NCBI RefSeq assembly: GCF_032678705.1
Contig: NZ_JAVTSS010000001.1
Span: 558,001 to 622,000, forward strand
DNA length: 64,000 nucleotides
Source of the DNA: Pedobacter frigiditerrae
Lineage (GTDB): Bacteria > Bacteroidota > Bacteroidia > Sphingobacteriales > Sphingobacteriaceae
Reading direction: 5' to 3'
This document shows positions 18,549 to 25,262 of the stretch, piece by piece. Under the pieces are notes generated by a model, which was given only the letters and a program-made list of their open reading frames with translations, did not search any database and was not told the DNA's origin. A program made the position numbers and the translations under genes. The number at the start of each line of letters is the position of its first letter. Positions within the stretch are counted from its first letter, which is position 1.

Positions 18549-18770
18549 ATGTTTCAACGTATTGTTACCTTTTTCGAACAACAGAGCTTTGGGGTTTCTA
18601 CCTATTTAGCTAACAAGTTTAACATGAGTATAAGTAAAGTACGTTTGTTCTTTATCTACTCTTCTTTTTTGGCTGTTGGTTTTCCAATTCTATTTTATCT
18701 TTTGGCCGCTGTGGTATTAGATATTAGAACTTACATGAAAAAAGTAAGGTTAAGGGTTTGGGACATTTAG
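18549..18770 (+). CDS. PspC domain protein
   Basis: 73 residues with the PspC-like layout: a short N-terminal part (FGVSTYLANKFNMSISKVRLFFIYSSFL) leading into one transmembrane helix (about 42-62, AVGFPILFYLLAAVVL) and a basic C-terminal tail. PspC proteins are envelope-stress components in proteobacteria, but stand-alone Bacteroidota members are uncharacterised. The gene is tightly linked to the upstream DUF2851 gene with a three-base gap. Confidence 0.8.
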   Translation: MFQRIVTFFEQQSFGVSTYLANKFNMSISKVRLFFIYSSFLAVGFPILFYLLAAVVLDIRTYMKKVRLRVWDI

Positions 18771-18843
18771 TAGACTAAAGCAGAAAGACCAAAGACTAAA
18801 GCGCTTGCAAAGTCTTGATACTTGATACTCAGGACTTGATACT
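18771..18843. repeat. Word-repeat gap between PspC and ankyrin genes
   Basis: Two sets of iterated words occur: AGACTAAAG/AAGACCAAAGACTAAAG at about 18771-18801, and TTGATACTTGATACTCAGG with another CTTGATACTC at about 18814-18844. This is typical of the short-period repeats in other gaps of the window. Confidence 0.6.
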
Positions 18844-18846
18844 CCT

Positions 18847-19503
18847 CTAATCTTCAGGCATTAAAATCTCTGCAATTTCGATAAAACCTTTTTCTGCGGC
18901 TAAATCAGCTGGTAATTTCCCGCCTTCCATTCTCAACGTTACCTCAGCACCGTGTTCCAACAATAAAATAATCAATTCAATATTACCTAATTGAGCAGCA
19001 GAATGTAAAGGTGCAACTCCAGATTTCTGACAAACATTAGGGTATGCGCCAGCATCTAACAACATTTTGGTAATGTTAAAATTGTTAGATGCAACGGCAG
19101 AATGGATTGGGAAAACATTGTATCCATTTTTACTTGCCACATTTACTTCAGCACCTTTTAGAACTAAAAAACGAGCAATATCTTCGTGGGCAAAATAACA
19201 AGCTAAACCAAGTGGCGTAAATCCATCTATGGAGAATGAATTGATTTTAGAAGGGTCCTTAAATATTAAAAGCGTTACATCATCAAATTTACCTACTGCA
19301 CAAGCATCAAATAAACTTAACTCCGGAACAAATTCTGCAATAGTTTTAGCTATTTCTTGTTTTTTGTAGTAACAAGCCAATAATACTGGAGAAATATGGT
19401 GCGAAGTAGTTTGATTAGCTAATTGAGGTTTTTCTGAAAGTAACGCAATAATTTCATCTAACTGGTCATTTTCTATAAGTGATTCGAGATGCGCAATATC
19501 CAT
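18847..19503 (-). CDS. Ankyrin repeat protein
   Basis: 218 residues composed largely of about six ankyrin repeats. The clearest are GFTPLGLACYFAHEDIARFLVLKGAEVN, spanning roughly residues 94-121, and the later SGVAPLHSAAQLGNIELIILLLEHGAEV-type units, which carry the usual TPLH and LL-xxGA positions. There is no signal peptide, so it is likely cytosolic. Ankyrin proteins mediate protein binding; the partner is unknown. It converges on the PspC gene across a repeat-rich gap. Confidence 0.88.
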   Translation of the reverse strand: MDIAHLESLIENDQLDEIIALLSEKPQLANQTTSHHISPVLLACYYKKQEIAKTIAEFVPELSLFDACAVGKFDDVTLLIFKDPSKINSFSIDGFTPLGLACYFAHEDIARFLVLKGAEVNVASKNGYNVFPIHSAVASNNFNITKMLLDAGAYPNVCQKSGVAPLHSAAQLGNIELIILLLEHGAEVTLRMEGGKLPADLAAEKGFIEIAEILMPED

Positions 19504-19690
19504 TTTAAAATTTAATTAATACTAACACGTTAAATTAACAAAAATAAATTGAGAATGTTAAATGTTAATAGCAGATTTAGTGGTTTATTGAGGATGATGA
19601 AATTTAAAATAATTGTTTTCTCGCAGATGTACGCTGATTAAAAATGAACACAGAAAAGTCGCAAAACATAATTTCTAGCGTAGAGAATTT

Positions 19691-19745
19691 AAACATTAAG
19701 GAATTAAGAAGATGAAGTCTTAATGGTAGTTAATTTCTTAATGTT
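19691..19745. repeat. Inverted repeat upstream of ftsK
   Basis: AACATTAAGGAATTAA (19691-19706) pairs with TTAATTTCTTAATGTT (19730-19745) over 16 bp with one G-T pair and a 23-base loop. Confidence 0.7.
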
Positions 19746-19900
19746 TGGTGTAAGGCGTTTTGCAACCTTAATTTCTTATTCGAACCTGAGTAAACTAAAC
19801 CTGATTGAGCCGGCAGCCCCTAATTTCTTTATTAGGGCTATAGGCGAAAGCAGGAGTAACGCTCAAATGAAATACTGTAACTGCTTTTCTAACCGCTTTA

Positions 19901-19939
19901 AAACAAAAAAAATCCTGCTCAATATCATCAAGCAGGATT
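19901..19939 (-). terminator. Terminator-like hairpin on minus strand upstream of ftsK
   Basis: A perfect 9-bp stem AATCCTGCT/AGCAGGATT (19911-19919 and 19931-19939) has an A-tract on its left, which reads as a T-tract on the minus strand. No minus-strand gene precedes it in the 200 bases before ftsK. Confidence 0.5.
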
Positions 19940-20139
19940 AACCTAAAACAAAACTATCTAAACGGAATTTATTCAGTTTAAGGTAAGACTATTGTTTTTA
20001 AAGAAAGTTTAATAGCCAAGAGATAATTTTTTTAAGAGGCTTTGGCAAATCGAAATTATTTCTTTAAATCGTAATTGATTTGTATAGTACAAACAACTAT
20101 ATATTTTATATTTGTTGATTAATAATATTTTAAGGAAAG

Positions 20140-22713
20140 ATGTCTGTAAAGGGGAATTCATTCAAGTCAAATTCATTTAAGCAAGATACTGAACCTGCAA
20201 AAGCTGGTCAGAGGCAGACAGCCACAAAAGCACCCCGAGCCAAGGTAGATATCATGCCGTCTTTCGATTTGCAAAATGGCAGGCTTGTTAAAATTATCGG
20301 ACTATTTTTTATCATTATATCCATCTATTTTTTAGTTGCATTTACTTCTTATTTGTTTACTTGGCAAGAAGACCAGAGCTATGTAATCGACTCAAATGGA
20401 GGTTGGAGCAATCTTTTTAAGACTGGGGATGAGCTAAGAAATGTTGCAGATGGACCAGGAATACAGAACTGGTTAGGTAAAATTGGTGCACTGTTATCGC
20501 ATCAATTTATTTATGAATGGTTTGGGGTTGCCTCATTCATTTTCATTTTTGTGTTTTTTGTAATTGGTTATCGCTTGCTTTTCAAAGTGAAAATTTTCGC
20601 AGTAGAAAAGGTTTTGGGATATAGCTTTTTCTTCTTGTTATTTTTATCGTTAACGTTTGGTTTCGGGCACTCGTTTTTTGCTGAAACACCACATTTTTTA
20701 GAGGGAGAGATTGGGTTTTGGAGTAACAAATTATTAGTTGCGCAAATTGGACAAGCTGGGGTTGGCGGCTTAATTGTGTTTTTAGGTTTAACCATTTTAA
20801 TTATCGCTTATAATATCGATTTCAAAATTCCTGAAAGAAAAAAGGAGGTGTATTTAGATAACGAAGTTGATGATTATGTAAATGACATTAGAGACGCTGA
20901 GGCTAGAAATAGAGAGGTTGAAGAACCTTCAGGTCCAGTTGAATTTAGTATAAACGATAGATTTAAGAACGAGCCTAAAAAAGAACAAAACATTGTGTTA
21001 ACACCAAGTCGTTTTGAAAATAAAGAAGAAACAGTAGATGATATTATTGCTGCTCCTTTAGCTACAAACGTAATGTTAACCCCAACGGTTAGTGCAGCTG
21101 CTGCCGCTATGCCATTAGAAGTTGCACCAGAACCAGCTTTTACGGTACAGAAAAGTGAAGATGAAGCAAAGGCTGAAGGATTAGTTGAGCAGTTTGGAAA
21201 TTATGATGAGAAGTTGGATTTATCTGGCTATCAATATCCTAATTTAGATTTATTAGAGAATTATGGTTCTAACAAAATCTCTGTAAATGCAGAGGAGTTA
21301 GAGGCAAACAAAAATAAGATTGTAGAAACTTTAAATCATTACAATATTGAGATTGATAAGATTAAAGCGACAATCGGCCCTACGGTAACTTTGTATGAGA
21401 TTATTCCAGCTCCTGGTGTTCGTATCTCTAAAATCAAAAACTTAGAAGATGATATTGCGTTAAGCTTAGCGGCTTTGGGTATTCGTATCATTGCGCCAAT
21501 GCCTGGTAAGGGAACCATTGGTATCGAGGTTCCAAATCAGCATCCAGAAATGGTATCGATGCGTAGCATTTTAAATACTGAAAAATGGGCAACAAATACG
21601 ATGGATTTGCCAATTGCTTTGGGTAAAACCATCAGTAACGAAGTATTTATTGCGGATTTAGCTAAAATGCCTCACTTATTGGTAGCGGGAGCAACTGGAC
21701 AAGGTAAGTCGGTTGGTATTAATGCTATTTTGGTTTCCTTGTTATTTAAAAAACATCCAGCGCAGCTGAAATTTGTTTTGGTTGACCCGAAAAAAGTAGA
21801 GTTAACTTTATTTAATAGAATTGAACGCCACTTTTTAGCAAAACTCCCAGGTGAAGCTGATGCAATTATTACGGATACTAAAAAAGTAGTAAATACTTTG
21901 AATTCATTGTGTATTGAAATGGATCAACGTTATGATTTATTGAAAGATGCACAAGTAAGAAATTTAAAGGAGTACAATGATAAATTCATCAAGCGTAAGT
22001 TAAGTCCGAATAATGGACACCGTTTTTTACCTTTCATTGTTTTAGTTGTGGATGAGTTTGCCGACTTAATGATGACGGCTGGTAAAGAAGTAGAAGCACC
22101 GATTGCTCGTTTAGCGCAACTAGCTCGTGCCATTGGTATTCACTTGGTATTAGCAACACAAAGACCTTCGGTAAATATCATTACAGGAACAATTAAAGCG
22201 AATTTCCCTGCAAGGTTGGCATTTAGGGTTTTATCAAAGATCGATTCACGTACAATTTTAGATAGTGGTGGTGCAGACCAGTTAATTGGTAGGGGAGATA
22301 TGCTATTATCTACTGGAAGCGACTTAATAAGGCTACAGTGTGCTTTCGTTGATACACCAGAAGTAGACCGTATCTCTGAATTTATTGGTAACCAAAGAGG
22401 ATATCCTGATGCCTATCAATTGCCAGAATATATTGACGAAACGGCAGAACAAAACAAAGCAGATTTCGACCCAGATGATAGGGATCCATTATTTGAAGAG
22501 GCTGCACAGCTGATAGTTACACATCAACAAGGTTCTACATCCTTAATTCAACGTAAAATGAAATTAGGTTACAATAGGGCCGGTAGAATTATAGATCAAT
22601 TAGAAGCAGCAGGTGTGGTTGGTCCGTTTGAAGGAAGTAAGGCAAGAGAAGTTTTATTGCCAGACCAATATGCTTTGGAACAGTTCTTGAATAACTTAAA
22701 TAACAAACAATAG
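20140..22713 (+). CDS. ftsK: DNA translocase FtsK/SpoIIIE
   Basis: Septum-located DNA pump that clears chromosome termini during division and activates XerCD. The 857 residues comprise four transmembrane helices in the first 230, an acidic linker (about 235-365), and the alpha/beta motor. Walker A is GATGQGKSVGINA near 517-529 and Walker B is LVVDEFADLMM near 635-645. A C-terminal gamma winged-helix domain follows (LIQRKMKLGYNRAGRIIDQLE). AAGGAAAG immediately before the ATG can serve as a ribosome-binding site. lolA follows after 56 bases. Confidence 0.95.
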   Translation: MSVKGNSFKSNSFKQDTEPAKAGQRQTATKAPRAKVDIMPSFDLQNGRLVKIIGLFFIIISIYFLVAFTSYLFTWQEDQSYVIDSNGGWSNLFKTGDELRNVADGPGIQNWLGKIGALLSHQFIYEWFGVASFIFIFVFFVIGYRLLFKVKIFAVEKVLGYSFFFLLFLSLTFGFGHSFFAETPHFLEGEIGFWSNKLLVAQIGQAGVGGLIVFLGLTILIIAYNIDFKIPERKKEVYLDNEVDDYVNDIRDAEARNREVEEPSGPVEFSINDRFKNEPKKEQNIVLTPSRFENKEETVDDIIAAPLATNVMLTPTVSAAAAAMPLEVAPEPAFTVQKSEDEAKAEGLVEQFGNYDEKLDLSGYQYPNLDLLENYGSNKISVNAEELEANKNKIVETLNHYNIEIDKIKATIGPTVTLYEIIPAPGVRISKIKNLEDDIALSLAALGIRIIAPMPGKGTIGIEVPNQHPEMVSMRSILNTEKWATNTMDLPIALGKTISNEVFIADLAKMPHLLVAGATGQGKSVGINAILVSLLFKKHPAQLKFVLVDPKKVELTLFNRIERHFLAKLPGEADAIITDTKKVVNTLNSLCIEMDQRYDLLKDAQVRNLKEYNDKFIKRKLSPNNGHRFLPFIVLVVDEFADLMMTAGKEVEAPIARLAQLARAIGIHLVLATQRPSVNIITGTIKANFPARLAFRVLSKIDSRTILDSGGADQLIGRGDMLLSTGSDLIRLQCAFVDTPEVDRISEFIGNQRGYPDAYQLPEYIDETAEQNKADFDPDDRDPLFEEAAQLIVTHQQGSTSLIQRKMKLGYNRAGRIIDQLEAAGVVGPFEGSKAREVLLPDQYALEQFLNNLNNKQ

Positions 22714-22769
22714 ATTTAACGTTTTGCTAACCAGTACAGAGAGTTGTTAGCAGAGATAATTTAAAACAC

Positions 22770-23420
22770 ATGAAAAAAATAATATTAGCATTAATCGTAG
22801 TTAGCTCATTAGGTTTTACTGCAAATGCACAAACAGATGCGAAAGCAAAAGCGATTTTAGCCGAGGTAAGTAAAAAATATCGTACTTATGATGTTGTAAA
22901 AACTGATTTTACATTTACATTGAACAACGCTCAAGCTAAAGTAAAAGAAACACAACAAGGAACTTTATATGTTAAAGCAAATGCAAATAAGTATAAAGTG
23001 GCTATGACTAACCAAGATTTGATTAGTGATGGTAAAGTACAGTGGACTTATTTAAAAAACGATAAAGAAGTTCAAATTTCTAATGTTGATAATAGCAGTG
23101 ATGCAATTAACCCAGCCAAGATTTTTACTATTTATGAAAAAGGATTTAAGTATTTGTTTACTGGAGAAAGTAAAGTAGGTGCAAAAACTTATCAAATGAT
23201 AGATTTATCGCCAACTGATGCCAAAAAGACTATATTCAAAGTACGCTTAAGTATTGATAAAGCTACTAAGCAGATTGCTAATGTGGTTATCTTCGAGAAA
23301 AACGGAAATACTTATACTTATAACGTTAAAACATTTACACCAAACGCAAAAGTTCCAGAAACAACTTTCGCTTTCGATGCTAAGAAATACCCAGGCGTAG
23401 AAGTGGTGGATTTAAGATAA
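22770..23420 (+). CDS. lolA: Outer-membrane lipoprotein carrier LolA-like protein
   Basis: Periplasmic chaperone expected to ferry lipoproteins from the inner to the outer membrane. The 216 residues start with a clear Sec signal peptide (cleavage after ANA, about residue 20). LolA-like features include the AKAILAEVSKKYRTYD start, GTLYVKANANKYKV, the DGKVQWTYL segment and a C-terminal AFDAKKYPGVEVVDLR. The ftsK-lolA order is frequent in bacteria and supports the assignment. A strong hairpin terminator follows. Confidence 0.88.
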   Translation: MKKIILALIVVSSLGFTANAQTDAKAKAILAEVSKKYRTYDVVKTDFTFTLNNAQAKVKETQQGTLYVKANANKYKVAMTNQDLISDGKVQWTYLKNDKEVQISNVDNSSDAINPAKIFTIYEKGFKYLFTGESKVGAKTYQMIDLSPTDAKKTIFKVRLSIDKATKQIANVVIFEKNGNTYTYNVKTFTPNAKVPETTFAFDAKKYPGVEVVDLR

Positions 23421-23440
23421 TTTTAATTCTAATACATGTT

Positions 23441-23478
23441 AAAAAGGTTTGGACAATTGTTCAAACCTTTTTTGTTTT
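23441..23478 (+). terminator. Intrinsic terminator after lolA
   Basis: AAAAAGGTTTG and CAAACCTTTTTT flank a self-complementary ACAATTGT centre, making a nearly perfect long stem ending in a T-rich run. Confidence 0.8.
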
Positions 23479-23512
23479 AGGTGTTTTTTAAGTATTATTG
23501 CCTTAGTTGAAT

Positions 23513-23561
23513 TGTCATGCTGAGCTAGCTTGTGCTGAGCAAGTCGAAGCAAAGCATCTCT
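23513..23561. repeat. GTCATGCTGAGC dispersed intergenic element
   Basis: TGTCATGCTGAGCTAGCTTG followed by GTCGAAGCAAAGCATCTCT belongs to a widespread Bacteroidota intergenic repeat of GTCAT...GAAGCATCT form. Related degenerate copies occur near 4823 and 56865, and possibly near 54801. Confidence 0.6.
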
Positions 23562-23574
23562 ATAATAAAACATA

Positions 23575-24336
23575 TTGAAAATCACTTTTTTAGGTACAGG
23601 TACTTCGCAGGGCATTCCAGTAATTGGATGTGGCTGTGCCGTTTGCCAATCTACCGATACAAGAAATAATAGGTTAAGGGTTTCTGTATTGATAGAAACC
23701 GATGATAAAACAATAGTTATAGATAGTGGTCCAGATTTCAGGTATCAGATGCTTAGGGCAAAGGTTAATGACTTGGATGCGATTATTTACACTCACGAGC
23801 ATAAAGACCATGTTGCAGGCTTAGATGACATTAGACCCTATAATTATTTGCTTAAAAAAGTAATAGATATTTATGCAACTGTAAGGGTACAGGATGCCTT
23901 AAGAAGAGAGTTTTCTTACATTTTCGAAGACACTAAATATTTTGGTTTGCCACAAATTCAATTACACACAGTGGATGCGCAGCCATTTTTGATAGGAAAA
24001 ACTACAATTGTTCCTTTCGAAGTGATGCACCATAAACTACCAGTTTTAGGTTACAGATTTGGTGATTTTACTTATATCACTGATGCCAAAACAATCTCTG
24101 ACGAATCATTAGAAAAAATAAAAGGAAGTAAAATCTTAGTCATCAATGCCTTGCAGAAGGAGAGCCATATTTCTCATTTTACGTTGGATGAAGCAATTGC
24201 CTTTGCGAATAAAGCAGGTGCAGCAGCAACTTATTTTACGCACATGAGCCATAATTTAGGTTTACACGCAGATATTGAAAAAGAATTGCCATCGCATATT
24301 AAATTGGCGTTTGATGGGTTGAGTTTTGATTGCTAA
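23575..24336 (+). CDS. PhnP-like MBL-fold metallo-hydrolase
   Basis: 253-residue metallo-beta-lactamase-fold phosphodiesterase, probably cytosolic. Motifs are FLGTGTSQGIPVIGCGCAVC, with the Cys cluster (19, 21, 24) that binds a structural zinc in PhnP, the metal-binding HEHKDH (74-79), DSGPDFR, FEVMHHKLPVLGYR, and FTHMSHNLG near the end. The start is a TTG: an in-frame TAA lies nine bases upstream and there is no ATG before the conserved MKITFLGTG sequence. The natural substrate is unknown; PhnP hydrolyses cyclic phosphodiesters, but no phn genes are nearby. Confidence 0.85.
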   Translation: MKITFLGTGTSQGIPVIGCGCAVCQSTDTRNNRLRVSVLIETDDKTIVIDSGPDFRYQMLRAKVNDLDAIIYTHEHKDHVAGLDDIRPYNYLLKKVIDIYATVRVQDALRREFSYIFEDTKYFGLPQIQLHTVDAQPFLIGKTTIVPFEVMHHKLPVLGYRFGDFTYITDAKTISDESLEKIKGSKILVINALQKESHISHFTLDEAIAFANKAGAAATYFTHMSHNLGLHADIEKELPSHIKLAFDGLSFDC

Positions 24337-24402
24337 ATTGCTTAATTGTTAAATTGTTGTGAAGCAATAGCACAATTCAACAATAAAACAATCTCTTAAA
24401 AT
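24337..24402. repeat. Octamer word repeat before tRNA-Leu
   Basis: Approximate tandem copies of CTAAATTG, CTTAATTG and TTAAATTG are followed by the complementary CACAATTCAACAATAAAAC, forming an imperfect hairpin. Confidence 0.6.
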
Positions 24403-24414
24403 CAATCATTCTAT

Positions 24415-24422
24415 TATATTTG
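24415..24422 (+). promoter_or_regulatory. -7 promoter element of tRNA-Leu
   Basis: TATATTTG is an exact match to the Bacteroidota -7 consensus TAnnTTTG. It ends nine bases before the tRNA 5' end, so transcription would begin at or just before the tRNA. Confidence 0.7.
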
Positions 24423-24431
24423 CAATTATAT

Positions 24432-24515
24432 ACCTAGGTGGCGGAATTGGTAGACGCACCAGCTTGAGGGGCTGGCGCCTGTATGGGTGTGGGAGTTCGA
24501 ATCTCCTCTTGGGTA
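24432..24515 (+). tRNA. tRNA-Leu (anticodon GAG)
   Basis: The cloverleaf is readable. Acceptor arms are ACCTAGG/CTTGGGT, the D-arm region is TGGCGGAATTGGTAGACGC, the anticodon stem is CCAGC/GCTGG with loop TTGAGGG (anticodon GAG, codons CUC/CUU), and there is a long variable arm of the class II type. The T-arm is GGGAG-TTCGAAT-CTCCT and the discriminator is A. The CCA end is not encoded. Confidence 0.95.
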
Positions 24516-24526
24516 CAAAATATAAG

Positions 24527-24559
24527 AGTCCTAATAATTAAATCATTAGGACTTTTTTT
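24527..24559 (+). terminator. Terminator after tRNA-Leu
   Basis: A perfect 9-bp stem AGTCCTAAT/ATTAGGACT is followed directly by a run of T residues. Confidence 0.8.
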
Positions 24560-24585
24560 ATTGATATTTTAAGCTTCTCTAAATC

Positions 24586-24951
24586 TTAAGAACCCCTCAA
24601 TATCTTTTCCATTTTTCTGCCTTTTGCCAGCTCATCTACCAATTTGTCTAGATAGCGTACCTGTTGTGTTAAAGGATTTTCGATATCTTCTATGCGATAG
24701 CCACAGATTAAACCAGTTATGAGAGGAGCATTTACATTAAGCTTTGCCTTTTGAAAGAAGGTTTCAAAAGTTACTTTTTTGTCAATGAGTTCTTGTAGTT
24801 TCTCATCATCAAAGCCCGTTAGCCATGTTATTACCTGATGCAATTCTTTAATCGTTCTGCCTTTCCGTTCTACTTTTGCAATGTACATTGGATAGACAGA
24901 TGAAAAGGTCATATTTGCCATTCGCTGATTGTGTATGTCGGAAGTGTTCAT
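24586..24951 (-). CDS. DUF2200 family protein
   Basis: 121 residues matching the DUF2200 family of small cytosolic proteins of unknown function. Characteristic segments are MTFSSVYPMYIAKVERKGRT, ELHQVITWLTGFDD, the KVTFETFFQKAKLN block and ICGYRIEDIENPLTQQVRYLDKLVDELAKGR spread over the C-terminal half. It is divergent from the GH35 gene, and the two CAAACGTTTG sites lie in the shared upstream region. Functional linkage to the glycan locus is doubtful. Confidence 0.85.
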   Translation of the reverse strand: MNTSDIHNQRMANMTFSSVYPMYIAKVERKGRTIKELHQVITWLTGFDDEKLQELIDKKVTFETFFQKAKLNVNAPLITGLICGYRIEDIENPLTQQVRYLDKLVDELAKGRKMEKILRGS

Positions 24952-25065
24952 ATAATCTACTTTATAAAATTTGCGCTATACCAAAGATAGTTGAAAATCT
25001 AAATCACCCAAATGTTTGGAATAAGTTTATGGATGCTAATGTTTTAATGTGCTTCTATGTCAACA

Positions 25066-25075
25066 CAAACGTTTG
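25066..25075. promoter_or_regulatory. LacI-type operator-like palindrome 1
   Basis: CAAACGTTTG is a perfect palindrome with a central CG, as in LacI/GalR family operators. The extended sequence CAACACAAACGTTTGATTTA is the reverse complement, with few changes, of the region around the second site at 25143. Confidence 0.6.
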
Positions 25076-25142
25076 ATTTATTGTGTTTTAACCTATAAAG
25101 TTAGGGTGAGAAGTAAAAAAAATCCTTTAATAAAATAAAAAT

Positions 25143-25152
25143 CAAACGTTTG
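25143..25152. promoter_or_regulatory. LacI-type operator-like palindrome 2
   Basis: Second CAAACGTTTG copy with flanks AAAATC and TGTTG, mirroring site 1. It ends 40 bases before the candidate -33 element of the GH35 gene. Confidence 0.6.
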
Positions 25153-25192
25153 TGTTGTGAATAACCATGCATAAAAGAATATACATGTCTAT

Positions 25193-25224
25193 TTTGGCTT
25201 TAATTAATTTGGCTTATACATTTA
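25193..25224 (+). promoter_or_regulatory. Candidate promoter of GH35-M60-GH95 block
   Basis: TTTG (25193-25196), a 20-base spacer, then TACATTTA (25217-25224), one base off the TAnnTTTG consensus. A transcript starting near 25231 would have a leader of about 30 bases. Confidence 0.45.
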
Positions 25225-25262
25225 TTGTTAAGTTAAATAAAATTACTCCAAATTGAATCAGA

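Larger units (their letters stand above)
19504..20139. other. Long non-coding gap upstream of ftsK with structured segments
   Basis: No credible gene: the open frame at 19723-19941 has no family features and runs through hairpins. The gap contains a CTCGCAGATGTACGCTGATT-type dispersed element (about 19620-19640), a 16-bp inverted repeat (19691-19745), a second hairpin CCCTAAT/ATTAGGG (about 19818-19837), and a terminator-like hairpin reading on the minus strand (19901-19939). The last 200 bases should hold the ftsK promoter, but none could be assigned. Confidence 0.65.
24952..25262. other. Regulatory gap upstream of GH35 gene
   Basis: There is no gene in this 311-base divergent gap. It contains two CAAACGTTTG operator-like palindromes in opposite orientation, about 67 bases apart, and a plausible promoter closer to the GH35 gene. 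Confidence 0.7.

Noticed and set aside
19785..19860. Possible riboswitch (AACCTGAGTAAACTAAACC and CCTGATTGAGC looked TPP-like)
   Set aside because: The THI-box core sequences and pairing order are not present, and no thiamine gene follows.
19723..19941. 72-codon open frame upstream of ftsK
   Set aside because: It runs through hairpins and a terminator-like structure, has poor composition and no recognisable motif.
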